Counted from the stretch's first letter, positions 15,768-25,255 are shown. The stretch is 64,000 nucleotides of DNA from Granulicella mallensis (GCF_014203225.1 NZ_JACHIO010000006.1:248001-312000), one strand, 5' to 3'. The notes: generated from the letters alone by a model not told the origin. Numbers and translations: made by a program.

Positions 15768-18700
15768 TTGGTATTCAAAAAAGCTTTGAGAGATTCAAAG
15801 AGCAGTGAGGGTGTGGTTATCTTTACCGGAACGCGAGTGAGCGGAAGCTCTCTGATCAGTACGTCCCAGCCTGTGCGCGCGCGCTCGAGCCGCATTCGCA
15901 TTCCAGTCACCGCGCTTACAGCGTTGGCGACGATGGCCTTGATTCCAGCTCTCACACCCGCACTTCGAGCGCAGGTGCAGGCCCAGCCGCAGTTCAGCGG
16001 AGCGCAAGCAGGCCCGCAGATCCTGTGCCAGACGCAGGTCATCGGTAACCGCCGCATCCCCAAGGAGTCCATCCTGGCGCGGCTGTTCTCGCGGCCTGGA
16101 GATCCCTTCGATCCCGTCGTGGTCGAACGTGATTTCAATTCGCTCTGGAACACCAGCTACTTCGACGATGTGCGCATCGAGCGCGTCAATGAGGCAAACT
16201 GCGTTCAGCTCATCGTGTACGTGCGCGAAAAGCCCACCATTCGAGAGATGAACTTCAAGGGCCTGAACGCCGTCACCATCTCCGATGTGTACGACCGCTG
16301 GAAGAAAGAAAAAGTCGGTCTCACCGTCGAGAGCCAGTTCGATGAAACGCGCGTCAAGCGTGCTGAAGTCGTCCTTCAGGAGATGCTCGGCGAGCACGGA
16401 CATCAGTTCGCGGTCATCAAGACCGAGATCAAGACGATTCCTCCAGCCGCCGTTGCACTGACCTTCAATATCAAGGAAGGCCCTACCGTAAAGGTGGGCA
16501 AGATCGTCTTCCAGGGCAATCAGCAACTCAGCGCGCGTGAACTTCGCGCCTCGATGAAGAACCTGAAGCCCATCGGTATTCCGCACTCGATCTTCCTCGA
16601 AGATCTTCTGCCTCGCACCTTCGACGCCAGCAAGCTGGACGAAGATGCGGAGCGCGTACGCGGAGCCTATCGCGACAAGGGCTACTTCAAAGCACTGACC
16701 GGTGAGCCGCAGACCAACGTCCGCAATGCCGGCGGCATCAACCCCTTAACGCTGCGTCCTTCCACCGGCAAGCGCGTCGACATCCTGATCCCCGTCGAAG
16801 AAGGTGCTCGCTATCGTCTGGGCGGCATCACCTTTACCGGCAACAAGGAATACACCAACAAGAAGGCCCTGCGTGCGCAGTTCGCGCAGAAGGACGGCGA
16901 GTACTTCAACGCCACACTCTTCGGCAAGGGCATTGAAGCACTGCGCAAGGCCTACGGCGAGGGCGGCTTCATCAACATGGTCGGCACACCAACCCCGCGT
17001 GTCGATGAAGCGAAGAAGCTCGTCTATCTCGATGTCGACATCGACGAAGGCAAGAAGTTCTACGTCTCGCGCATCGAGTTCTCGGGCAACACCATCACCC
17101 GCGACAAGGTCATCCGCCGCGAGATCCTCATCGAAGAGGGCCAGGTCTACAACAGCCGTCTCGTCGATCTCTCGCTGCTGCGCTTGAACCAGCTCAACTA
17201 CTTCGACACGCTAAAGGCTGAGCAGGACGTGGAGACACGCCAGAACGCTGACGCCGGCACGGTCGACCTGCTGTTGAAGCTGAAGGAAAAGGGCAAGAAC
17301 TCCATCGGCCTGAACGGCGGACTCAGCGGTCTTTCCGGCTCCTTCATCGGCCTCAACTACGAGACCAATAACTTCCTCGGACTGGGCGAGACCCTGAACG
17401 TAACCGCTAACATCGGCGATCTGTCGCGCACCCTGAGCCTGGGCTTCAATGAGCCCTATCTGCGCAACAAGCCGATTTCGCTGGGTGCGCAGGTGTTCAG
17501 CAGCAAGTCCGACTTCAACCCGGCCAAGGCCGCCTCTCTTACGGGCGCAACAGCCAACCAGTCGGCCCAGGCGCAATCGCTGTCGAGCAACTACAACCAG
17601 TCCTCGACCGGCTTTACGATCTCAACGGGTACGCCGTTGCGCAAGCTGTTCCGTCGTTCGGGCGTGGCCAGGGTCGGTGTCACCTACTCCCTGTCGCGTT
17701 CGGGCATCACGACCTTCAGCGATACGACGCGCAACGTCTTCCAGTCGCTGGCATTCCGTTCCGGTATCGCAGGATCGAGCCAGCTGACCGGCATCATCAC
17801 CTCCATGGTGACGCCGAGCTTCAGCTTCTCGACGCTGGACCGGGCACAGGGACCGCACCACGGCAAGGACTTCAACATTGCGTTCCAGGTTGCAGGCATT
17901 GGCGGCAATACCAAGTACTACGCGCCAACCGCAACCTACCGCCAGTTCTTCCCGATGAAGGGCTTCAGGATCGATCGTGAGGGACACAACGTCCTGGGCT
18001 ATCGCATCCAGCTCTCCAACGTCGCCGGCTTCGGCGGTCAGGTTGCACCGCCCTTCAACCGTATCTATGGCGGCGGCGAGAACGAAGTACGCGGCTTCGA
18101 CATCCGTTCGAGCTCGCCGTATACCTTCATCCCGACGCGGGTATTGTTCAACCTCACCAACCCCGACGGCACACTGGTTCCGCGCGACCCGACCAACGCC
18201 ACACTGGGCAACGTGCAGATCCCCCTTCCTATCTATCGCCTGGCTCCCATCGGCGGCGATACCAGCCTTACGTCGAATCTCGAGTACCGTATCCCCATCG
18301 TCAACCAGGTGACGTTTGCAGTCTTCACCGACTTTGGCCTGACCTTCGATACGGAGAAGTCGCAGCTACGTCAGAGCGTCCTCGGCCAGTCGATCCTCAA
18401 CACGCCGCTCTATGGTTGCCCTGAGGTCATCAACGGCGCCTGCTTCGGCGGACAGAAGGTGACCTTCCCACTCGACCTGGCTACGGTGCCCCATACAAAC
18501 GTGGTTCCGCGTATGTCGAACGGTGCCGAACTGCAGGTCATCCTGCCGATCGTCAACGCACCGTTCCGCATCTACTACGCTTACAACCCGCTCCGTCTCT
18601 ACAGAAACCTGCCACAGCAGTTGGCTGTAACGCCGCAGCAGTTCCAGCAACTCTTCCCCACCAACCTAGGTGCGGGTCAGTTCACCTACCAGCAAGCCCT

Positions 18701-18776
18701 GCAACTCTACGGTGCGGATTACGTACTGCGAGAGCCGCGTAAGACCTTCCGCTTTACCGTCGCAACGACGTTCTAA
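15768..18776 (+). CDS. bamA: Outer membrane protein assembly factor BamA
   Basis: The protein of about 1000 residues has a delayed signal peptide (VTALTALATMALIPALTPALRAQ), then five POTRA repeats. These include IRIERVNEANCVQLIVYVREKP-type strands, VKVGKIVFQGNQQLS, YRLGGITFTGNKEYT and YVSRIEFSGNTITRDKV. A 16-stranded Omp85 barrel follows with GGENEVRGFDIRS, the conserved VRGF lid motif. It folds and inserts outer membrane barrels. It is longer than E. coli BamA because the barrel carries extra loops. The start at 15768 is TTG and uncertain; GTG codons further in remain possible. Confidence 0.93.
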   Translation: MVFKKALRDSKSSEGVVIFTGTRVSGSSLISTSQPVRARSSRIRIPVTALTALATMALIPALTPALRAQVQAQPQFSGAQAGPQILCQTQVIGNRRIPKESILARLFSRPGDPFDPVVVERDFNSLWNTSYFDDVRIERVNEANCVQLIVYVREKPTIREMNFKGLNAVTISDVYDRWKKEKVGLTVESQFDETRVKRAEVVLQEMLGEHGHQFAVIKTEIKTIPPAAVALTFNIKEGPTVKVGKIVFQGNQQLSARELRASMKNLKPIGIPHSIFLEDLLPRTFDASKLDEDAERVRGAYRDKGYFKALTGEPQTNVRNAGGINPLTLRPSTGKRVDILIPVEEGARYRLGGITFTGNKEYTNKKALRAQFAQKDGEYFNATLFGKGIEALRKAYGEGGFINMVGTPTPRVDEAKKLVYLDVDIDEGKKFYVSRIEFSGNTITRDKVIRREILIEEGQVYNSRLVDLSLLRLNQLNYFDTLKAEQDVETRQNADAGTVDLLLKLKEKGKNSIGLNGGLSGLSGSFIGLNYETNNFLGLGETLNVTANIGDLSRTLSLGFNEPYLRNKPISLGAQVFSSKSDFNPAKAASLTGATANQSAQAQSLSSNYNQSSTGFTISTGTPLRKLFRRSGVARVGVTYSLSRSGITTFSDTTRNVFQSLAFRSGIAGSSQLTGIITSMVTPSFSFSTLDRAQGPHHGKDFNIAFQVAGIGGNTKYYAPTATYRQFFPMKGFRIDREGHNVLGYRIQLSNVAGFGGQVAPPFNRIYGGGENEVRGFDIRSSSPYTFIPTRVLFNLTNPDGTLVPRDPTNATLGNVQIPLPIYRLAPIGGDTSLTSNLEYRIPIVNQVTFAVFTDFGLTFDTEKSQLRQSVLGQSILNTPLYGCPEVINGACFGGQKVTFPLDLATVPHTNVVPRMSNGAELQVILPIVNAPFRIYYAYNPLRLYRNLPQQLAVTPQQFQQLFPTNLGAGQFTYQQALQLYGADYVLREPRKTFRFTVATTF

Positions 18777-18791
18777 GAGCAGGAAATAGAA

Positions 18792-18829
18792 AACAGAAAG
18801 GCCCAGTCTACGGACTGGGCCTTTCTGTT
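18792..18829 (+). terminator. Strong intrinsic terminator after bamA
   Basis: AACAGAAAGGCCCAGTC and GACTGGGCCTTTCTGTT form a perfect 17-bp stem closed by a TACG tetraloop, 15 bases after the stop codon. Confidence 0.9.
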
Positions 18830-18947
18830 TAGCCTCTGCTCCTTATGCTGCGCTGTTGCTGTTCTGATTGTCATTCTGCCCCTGAGCGAGACCGCAGGAC
18901 AGGAACTTCAGTCCTGCATGGACAGGCGAGAACGTGCACACAGGCAC

Positions 18948-19315
18948 GAACCGGAAGGGCACGGCTTCAGCCTTGCCACAAAAGGTCGAGCTGAAGTCTC
19001 ATACGACTCTGCCGAAGGCCAGAGTGAAGGCGTAGCCGGAACGGTGAATTGTCTTCTTTGGTAGAGGCAAACCAGTCCGGCCGTCGGCACAAATCGCTGC
19101 AGCACGGCTGACGTGGAACCAGCACTTCACCCGTTGGACCTTCGTGAAGGTAGCGCAGCGAAGAGAGACACGTGGACATTCCCAAGCGTCTTCGGCTCGA
19201 CAAAAGAGAGCAATTCGGTCGTTGCGGCTGCGCCTTCACTCCAGCCTTCGGCAGAGCGGTACAAGGCTTTTGGCCTGGCTCTTATGGCACGGTTGAAACC
19301 GTGCCCTTCCGGTTC
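18948..19315. repeat. Large palindromic repeat, copy B
   Basis: The ends GAACCGGAAGGGCACGG and CCGTGCCCTTCCGGTTC are perfect inverted copies. Inside are the family modules CTCTGCCGAAGGCCAGAGTG, AAGGCGTAGCCGGAACG and, inverted, CTGCGCCTTCACTCCAGCC. It lies in the 690-base gap between bamA and the minus-strand gene at 19463, which holds no gene. Confidence 0.85.
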
Positions 19316-19365
19316 TCACCAGACGCATATTTGTGGTGATACGAGCAAACAGCAGATTCCCTTCG

Positions 19366-19455
19366 GGAATGACAACCAGAAAAGCAACAACAAAAACAAC
19401 AGCAAAGGCAAAAACAAAAACAACGACAAAAGCAAAGACAACGACAAGAACGGAC
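19366..19455. repeat. Low-complexity AACAAA/AAGGCAA tract
   Basis: This purine-rich run of AACAACA, AAAGGCAAAA and AACGACAA units follows TCCCTTCGGGAATGACAACC. Shorter related tracts flank palindromes at 21910-21955, 28735-28790 and 32538-32578, always next to a GATGAC/AATGAC end. It looks like a degenerate simple repeat tied to that element family. Confidence 0.6.
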
Positions 19456-19462
19456 AGCCGCT

Positions 19463-20338
19463 CTAATCTTTCTTCTCGAGATGAAGTGTCTGCAATACCT
19501 CATCATGAAATTCGTTGAGGAGGAAGCCGAGGGCTGCGCCACCCAGCGACCCGCCATAGGTGGAAGCCGTATCGTGAAAGTTCCTGTTGACGCTTGGATA
19601 ATAAGCGTTCGTCAGCACACTGGACGCGGCATATCCCAGCAACAGGGAGCCATTGACTGTGGAGTCTCCACTATCCGTACGCGTAATCAGCGGCCGTGAT
19701 GCCGCGTACGCTATGCGATAGAAAAAGTTGTGCTGCGGCCCCTGCACATAGTAACGGCTATCCTCATGCAGCATGGGAGCGAGGATCGCATCCGAGAACA
19801 GAGATTCTGTGGTGTCACGAAGAATCACCGCTCCCAGACGCTTTTTAAAGGCATCCGTGTCGCTGCCGTAGTTCGGCTGGCCGTTGGCCAGTTGCGAGTA
19901 GCCTGCCGCAAATACCATCCCGGCAATGCCTCGTGGCGAGTAAAGGTTATGGATGCCAAGTACGACCTGTTGACGCGTCGTCAAGGGCTGTGCCGTCCAT
20001 CCAGCGGGGACGTTTTTCGTCAGCGTCGAAGCGACATGCGTACTCTCCACCCGGCCCCGAGGTGCGGAGACCGGCTCACGAAGAGCAACCGCGCTGGGGG
20101 CATCAGGCAGATCCTCCGTATCGTCGCTACTACTTGATACGGCATCGGAGACGGCGACCGACTTGAAGAACTCTTTCGCTGAGTCAGAAGAAGCCAGCAA
20201 CATCGTCTCTGTTCGAGCTGCGGCCGGAGAGAAGATCCGGTCCTGACCTTGTGCCGTGCGTGGCCCTGCTACCAATACTGTGCCGAACAGCGCTGGAACA
20301 AAAAAGGAGATACTCCAGCTACGCAAATTCAAGTTCAT
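19463..20338 (-). CDS. Secreted protein of unknown function (acidobacterial type)
   Basis: The 291-residue protein has a signal peptide (WSISFFVPALFGTVLVAGPRTAQG). A low-complexity segment with DLPDAPSAVA follows, a motif I associate with exported acidobacterial proteins. The C-terminal half is rich in Gly, Tyr and Ala (LYSPRGIAGMVFAAGYSQLANG, YGGSLGGAALGFLLNEFHDE) and may be membrane-associated or a small barrel. I do not recognise a functional family. It overlaps no other gene; its 3' end lies next to the AAC-rich tract. Confidence 0.7.
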   Translation of the reverse strand: MNLNLRSWSISFFVPALFGTVLVAGPRTAQGQDRIFSPAAARTETMLLASSDSAKEFFKSVAVSDAVSSSSDDTEDLPDAPSAVALREPVSAPRGRVESTHVASTLTKNVPAGWTAQPLTTRQQVVLGIHNLYSPRGIAGMVFAAGYSQLANGQPNYGSDTDAFKKRLGAVILRDTTESLFSDAILAPMLHEDSRYYVQGPQHNFFYRIAYAASRPLITRTDSGDSTVNGSLLLGYAASSVLTNAYYPSVNRNFHDTASTYGGSLGGAALGFLLNEFHDEVLQTLHLEKKD

Positions 20339-20578
20339 CGAGCCCTTCCGTTCTTCCGGCCAACGGCTGCACTGGAACGGCAGTCTTGCCCCGCCGGTGA
20401 TGGGGCTCTTTATAAAAGGACGCCTTCGGCTCCCATGCGGTTGTATTTGGAGAAGTTAGCTGACGCACAAAGCAGGGCCGTTACCAGCTAGGCACTGTGT
20501 CCCGCAATGACGTTGACTCTCCGCTTGCACGAACGAATCATCGAAGAGGAAGCGTTGCCGACGCGGGGGTATGGGCCA

Positions 20579-20851
20579 ATGGAGCAGCAAAGCGGAACAA
20601 AACGTCCCTGGGAAGAGCGGGTCGCAGAGACCGGCGCACGGCTCCGCGATGAGTTTCAGGAGGAGCTGCGGCGCGTCGTGCGGTTCATCGATGACGAGGT
20701 CGTTCCCGAGGTTCGCCGCAATGGCTCGACTGCCCTGCGCAGCGCCGCGAGCCGGCTGCAACAACTCGCGGAACACATGGACGACAATAAGCACTCCAAT
20801 CCAGGCAGCAAAAGCGGCGAATCCGGCAATTCGGATGGAGAGACGCGATGA
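20579..20851 (+). CDS. Small charged helical protein coupled to rlpA
   Basis: This protein of about 90 residues is strongly charged (RVAETGARLRDEFQEELRRVVRFIDDEVVPEVRRNGS) and is predicted to form a long amphipathic helix followed by a disordered Ser/Gly/Asn tail. No family is recognised. Its stop overlaps the rlpA start (ATGA at 20848-20851), so the two are translated together. The start at 20579 is a choice; an in-frame ATG at 20507 would add 24 residues. Confidence 0.6.
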   Translation: MEQQSGTKRPWEERVAETGARLRDEFQEELRRVVRFIDDEVVPEVRRNGSTALRSAASRLQQLAEHMDDNKHSNPGSKSGESGNSDGETR

Positions 20852-21633
20852 AGAAACTGCGCGCAGACCTTGGCCGCAGGGAGGCAACGTTCGCGATGAT
20901 GGCGCTTGCTTCCCTCCTCATGGCGGGGTGTCACCATAGGACGACCGTTGCCTATCAGCCTCCACCGCCGCCTGTGAACTCACATCGCTCGACGACAAGC
21001 ACTGCCTCCACTGAGCCGCCAATCGACCTCAAAAAAGAGGCCTCCAGCGCTCCTAAGGGTTTCTTTGACGACACCAGCGGCAGACCTGTCTTTACCGAAG
21101 AGGGCACCGCAAGCTGGTATGGCACGATCTATCACCACCACGCTGCCGCCGACGGCACGATCTTCGACCAGAACGAGATGACCGCCGCTCACCGCACTCT
21201 GCCGATGGGCTCAACGGTGCGCGTGACCAACCTTGCCACCGGCCAACAGGTGCTGGTGAGGATCACCGATCGCGGGCCGTTTGCGCCCGGCCGCGTACTG
21301 GACCTCTCCATGGGCGCAGCTAAGGCCGTTGGGATCTATCGTGCGGGCGTGGCGAAGGTGAAGGTTGAGGCCTTTGCTCATACAAGCACCGACCCCGAGG
21401 GCAGGTGGTGTGTGCAGACCGGCGCGTTCAAGACAGAGGGTGACGCACTCGATCTAAAGGCCGGACTGCTGCACCGGTACAACACGGCAAAGGTCACCGA
21501 ATTCTCCGGTCCCACCGGCTTCTGGGTGCGGATCGACCCCGCACAGCACAGCAAGACCCAGGCCTCCGAGATCGCCGACTGGATCGGCACACCCGATCCG
21601 GCGGCGCTGCCTTATCTGGTGCGGCTCGATTGA
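20848..21633 (+). CDS. rlpA: RlpA-like septal-ring protein with SPOR domain
   Basis: The 261-residue lipoprotein has signal LASLLMAGC (Cys near 30). A double-psi barrel covers about residues 85-175 (GTASWYGTIYHHHAAADGT, TLPMGSTVRVTNLATGQQV, ITDRGPFAPGRVLDLS). A C-terminal SPOR domain (GRWCVQTGAFKTEGDALDLKAGL) binds denuded septal glycan. In other bacteria RlpA is a lytic transglycosylase that removes peptide-free glycan at division; the RGPF and DLS segments that hold the key acid and aspartate are present. It is coupled to the small helical protein upstream. Confidence 0.92.
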   Translation: MKKLRADLGRREATFAMMALASLLMAGCHHRTTVAYQPPPPPVNSHRSTTSTASTEPPIDLKKEASSAPKGFFDDTSGRPVFTEEGTASWYGTIYHHHAAADGTIFDQNEMTAAHRTLPMGSTVRVTNLATGQQVLVRITDRGPFAPGRVLDLSMGAAKAVGIYRAGVAKVKVEAFAHTSTDPEGRWCVQTGAFKTEGDALDLKAGLLHRYNTAKVTEFSGPTGFWVRIDPAQHSKTQASEIADWIGTPDPAALPYLVRLD

Positions 21634-21635
21634 AG

Positions 21636-21995
21636 TGCGAGTGGCAAGTGAGAAGTGGCAAGTGAGAAGTGGCAAGTGAGAAGTGAGAAGTGGCAAGTAA
21701 TTCCTCGCCAGTGCGGTGTCTTGTTGTCCGCGTCGTTGCCTTTGCCTTTCTGGTTGTCATTCCGAGCGCAGCGAGTGAACCTGCTGTCTCCCGTTCTTCG
21801 CCAGTGTCGTCACGAACGTTAAGCTCCAGCACAAAGCAGATTTTTCAGACCCGGCCCATCTGTTTTGGGCAGCACAAAAAGCGGGAGACAGCAGGTTCAC
21901 TCGCTGCGCTCGGAATGACAACCAGAAAGTAAGAGCAACGGCAACAACAAAAGCACCGGACTTGCCACTTGCCACTTGTCACTTATCACTCGCAT
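21636..21995. repeat. Nested palindrome: outer AAGTGGC/AAGTGAG tandem arms, inner GTCATTCCGAG palindrome
   Basis: The outer left arm (21640-21698) is a run of AAGTGGC and AAGTGAG heptamers. The outer right arm (21959-21990) is the inverted form (CTTGCCACTTGCCACTTGTC). Between them, 21721-21950 is a second palindrome with GGTTGTCATTCCGAGCGCAG, GAACCTGCTGTCTCCCG and their exact inverses. The whole 408-base gap between rlpA and the pectate lyase is made of this structure and carries no gene. Confidence 0.85.
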
Positions 21996-22041
21996 CATCC
22001 GCACTTTCTTCCTTGGCTTAACCCTGTAAGACAGGCGTAGG

Positions 22042-23412
22042 ATGTTGTCCGTGCGCTCCCTTACTCTTTTCCTCTTTGTTCTGCTGCCCCTGCATGCTTC
22101 GGTCATTGGCACGAGCAAGCCTGCCGAAGCTTTGACCGAAGCCCGTGTGATGGCGCTTCCAGCGGCGCAGCGCGGGCCGTGGCTCGACTACCTGAAGCGA
22201 TCCGCGGAGCAGATGCGCGCCGATAAGGCTGCGCTGGCCGCAGAGCGCGAGGGTCTGGAAGAGATTCCCCCACTGCCAAAGCAGTATTTTTCAGCCAGAT
22301 CGATTCCGCTGCATCGCGCGCCGGAGTTCTACAAGAGCGAGGAGGCGCGGCACATCGGCGATGTCATCCTGTCGTTCCAGACGGCGGCAGGAGGCTGGTC
22401 GAAGAACCTCGATATGAGCGGCTCCGCGCGCCTGCGTGGACAGAGCTATGCCACGGCAAACCTTGCTCCGGTCGGCAGCGGGCCGGGCGACTTCGATCAG
22501 GCCGCCGACGAGAAGTGGCACTATGTCGGCACGCTCGACAACGATGCCACCAATACCGAGCTGCACTTTCTTGCGGAGCTCTCGGCGGCACTGCCCGGAC
22601 ATGAGGGCGACGCCTATCGTGCCGCGGCGCGGCGCGGAATCAAGTACCTGTTGCAGGCTCAGTTCCCCAACGGCGGATGGCCACAGGTCTGGCCCCTGGA
22701 AGGTGGTTATCACGACGCAATCACCTTCAACGACGATGCCGTCACGGAGTCGGCCCAGGTGTTGACGCTGGCTGCAAGGGGCGAGCGCATGGCTTCCGGC
22801 AAGGAAGCGGGTGCGGCCGATTCGCAGCAACCGATGGAGGACTACAGCTTCGTTCCCTCAGCCTTGCGCGTGAAGGCCAAGGCAGCCGCAGCCAGGGCGC
22901 TTCAGTGCATCCTCGCAACGCAGGTCCGCGTGCCTGCGGCGGATGACAAGGGCACGGTCCTCACCGTCTGGGCGCAGCAGCATGACCCGCTGACGCTGGC
23001 CCCTGTCGCCGCGCGTAACTTCGAGCCGGAGGCGCTCAGCTCGGGCGAATCGGCCAATGTGATGGAGTACCTGATGTCGCTCAGCCATCCTTCGCCTGCC
23101 GTCGTGCGTTCCGTAGACGCGGCTGCCACATGGTTCGAGGCCCACAAGATCATGGGCTATGAGTGGAGCGGCGGACGGAACACTCCGGGCGGACGCAAGC
23201 TGACGGCCTCGCCGGGTGCGGGTCCGCTGTGGGCTCGGTATTCCTCACTGACGACCGGCAAACCGATCTTCGGCGACCGCGATAAGACGATCCATGACGA
23301 TGTGATGGACCTCACACTCGAACGGCGCAACGGCTACGCGTGGTACGGCAATGGGCCGGAGAAGACGCTCCAGGCATACGCTGCTTGGAAGGCCACACAT
23401 TCGGCGAGATGA
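22042..23412 (+). CDS. Pectate lyase, family PL10
   Basis: The 456-residue secreted protein has signal peptide LTLFLFVLLPLHAS. An all-helical (alpha/alpha toroid) catalytic domain shows GGWSKNLDMSG, TLDNDATNTELHFLAEL, QFPNGGWPQVWPL and TFNDDAVTESAQVL. These match PL10 pectate lyases, which cut polygalacturonate by calcium-dependent beta-elimination. It fits a soil organism that degrades plant pectin. No other pectin genes are nearby. It ends 17 bases before the amine oxidase gene, so co-transcription is likely, although a shared role is not obvious. Confidence 0.88.
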   Translation: MLSVRSLTLFLFVLLPLHASVIGTSKPAEALTEARVMALPAAQRGPWLDYLKRSAEQMRADKAALAAEREGLEEIPPLPKQYFSARSIPLHRAPEFYKSEEARHIGDVILSFQTAAGGWSKNLDMSGSARLRGQSYATANLAPVGSGPGDFDQAADEKWHYVGTLDNDATNTELHFLAELSAALPGHEGDAYRAAARRGIKYLLQAQFPNGGWPQVWPLEGGYHDAITFNDDAVTESAQVLTLAARGERMASGKEAGAADSQQPMEDYSFVPSALRVKAKAAAARALQCILATQVRVPAADDKGTVLTVWAQQHDPLTLAPVAARNFEPEALSSGESANVMEYLMSLSHPSPAVVRSVDAAATWFEAHKIMGYEWSGGRNTPGGRKLTASPGAGPLWARYSSLTTGKPIFGDRDKTIHDDVMDLTLERRNGYAWYGNGPEKTLQAYAAWKATHSAR

Positions 23413-23428
23413 ACGCATCCAATCGTTC

Positions 23429-24748
23429 ATGCGCGATGAGATAAAAGATAACGACGTTCTAATTCTTGGAGCCGGTATCGCCGGACTGGCGGCGGCACGT
23501 GCCCTGGGCGAACGCGGCATACGGGCCACCGTACTGGAAGCTCGTGAGCGCGTAGGTGGACGTCTACTCTCGCGTCGATCCGCAGGCGGAGGCACCGTTG
23601 AACTCGGCGCGGAGTTCGTCCACGGACGTGCTCCGGAGCTGTGGGCGCTTCTCGCAGAGTGTGAAGCGCAGACCACCGAACGCGACGGCACGATGCTGCG
23701 CGAGGAATGGAATGGCGGCCTGATCGAGGACGACCCGAAGGATGACGAGATGTTTGCGCCGCTGGAAGACCTCGAAGACTTTGCAGGCGAGGATGTCTCC
23801 TTTACCGACTGGCTTGCCACCAGCGAGGTTGCCGAAGAAGATCGCCCCGCGTTGCTGGGCTACGTCGAAGGCTTCAACGCCGCCGACGCGCACAGGATCG
23901 GCATACGCTCTCTGGGAGTGCAGCAGAAGGCAGAGGACACCATCGAAGGAGACCGTGCCTGGCATCTTCGTGGAGGCTATGCGCAGCTCGCGGAGTACCT
24001 GGCCGGCCGCGTCAAAGACCTTGGCGGCGATGTCCGGCTCAACACAGAGGTCCTCGCTATTCGCTGGAGCGCGCACCAGGTTGAAGTCGAAACAACTCAA
24101 GGCATTCTGCGCGCGAAACAGTGCATCGTTACGCTCCCCCTCGGCGTTCTGCAACGCGTCAACAGCGAGACTGCCTTGCGCATCACGCCGGAACCCGCAG
24201 CTATCTCACAAGCGCGGCGGTTGGAGATGGGCCATGCCGTTCGCTTTACGCTGGTCTTCCGGGAACGCTGGTGGGAGCAATCGCCTGCCCTCGATGCCGT
24301 AAGTCTGCAGACGATGAGCTTCCTCTTCACCTCAAAGCGTCTGCCCGCCGTCTGGTGGACACCGCATCCTGAGCCGGAGGCGTCTCCTACGCTGACCGGC
24401 TGGGTGGGAGGGCCTCGCGCCATGGCGCTCGAAGGCAAGAGCGCGGAGGAACTGGGACGTGAGGCCTGCACCGCTCTCGCGGAGGTCTTCTCGATGGACG
24501 AAGCCCTGGTGCGTGCTTCTCTCCTGGAGACGCACACTCATGACTGGACCAACGATCCCTTCGCGCGGGGAGCCTACAGTTATGTTCCTGCCGGTGCGAT
24601 AGATGCTCCCACGGCGATGGCACAGCCGGAGGCGGATACTCTCTTCTTCGCGGGAGAGCATACCGACACGACCGGGAATTGGGGAACGGTGCATGCGGCG
24701 CTCCGCAGCGGTCTGCGTGCGGCGCAGCAGGTGCTGGGCGAGGGGTAG
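23429..24748 (+). CDS. FAD-dependent flavin monoamine oxidase
   Basis: The protein of about 439 residues has the dinucleotide-binding motif VLILGAGIAGLAAARALGERG, then VLEARERVGGRLLSR. The C terminus has LFFAGEHTDTTGNWGTVHAALRSG, where FAD is closed. The GG doublet (GGRL) is typical of flavin-containing amine oxidases acting on amines or polyamines in the cytoplasm. No signal peptide or C-terminal anchor is seen. The start at 23429 places the Rossmann motif at the expected distance. The real substrate is unknown. Confidence 0.88.
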   Translation: MRDEIKDNDVLILGAGIAGLAAARALGERGIRATVLEARERVGGRLLSRRSAGGGTVELGAEFVHGRAPELWALLAECEAQTTERDGTMLREEWNGGLIEDDPKDDEMFAPLEDLEDFAGEDVSFTDWLATSEVAEEDRPALLGYVEGFNAADAHRIGIRSLGVQQKAEDTIEGDRAWHLRGGYAQLAEYLAGRVKDLGGDVRLNTEVLAIRWSAHQVEVETTQGILRAKQCIVTLPLGVLQRVNSETALRITPEPAAISQARRLEMGHAVRFTLVFRERWWEQSPALDAVSLQTMSFLFTSKRLPAVWWTPHPEPEASPTLTGWVGGPRAMALEGKSAEELGREACTALAEVFSMDEALVRASLLETHTHDWTNDPFARGAYSYVPAGAIDAPTAMAQPEADTLFFAGEHTDTTGNWGTVHAALRSGLRAAQQVLGEG

Positions 24749-24749
24749 G

Positions 24750-25115
24750 AGTGTCATCGGAATGCTATTCCAGATGGAGAATTGAGCCGTGCGAATAGCA
24801 TCCTGAGGCACTGTTTCGTTAAGGGCCCGGCTTCAGCCGGCCCGTAAAAGCTGGGCGCAAGTCTTTTCCGCTCTGCCGAAGGCCGGAGTGAAGGCGTAGC
24901 CGGAGCGACTGAATTGCATTCCTGAGCGCTGCCAAAACTCTGCAGGGCTCACCAAGGCTGTATCTGTGGGCTGGGCGGCTTGTTTCGCCACGTCCAAAGA
25001 AAGCAATTCAGTCGTTCCGACTGCGCCTTCACTCCAGCCTTCGGCAGAAAGGTACGGCCTTTGGCCTGCGACTTATGGCATGGCTGAAGCCATGCCCTTA
25101 ACGAAACAGTGCCTC
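24750..25115. repeat. Large palindromic repeat, copy C
   Basis: The outer left end (24750-24804: GTGTCATCGGAATGC, GAGCCGTGCGAATAGCATC) resembles that of copy D. The core has GAGGCACTGTTTCGTTAAGG and its inverse CCTTAACGAAACAGTGCCTC at the two ends, plus CCGAAGGCCGGAGTGAAGG / CCTTCACTCCAGCCTTCGG. It occupies most of the 507-base gap before the YIP1-like gene. Confidence 0.88.
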
Positions 25116-25255
25116 AACAAACGCTACGACGAGAATGAGAAAACAGCTACCGTGTCAGGCGCTCCTCCACCAAAGATTGAGGTCTTCCAGACCGCTGCGC
25201 CTTCGCGTACACTTGCAGTCAATCGTCCAACACCCCCTGAAGGAGCCCCTGTCTC

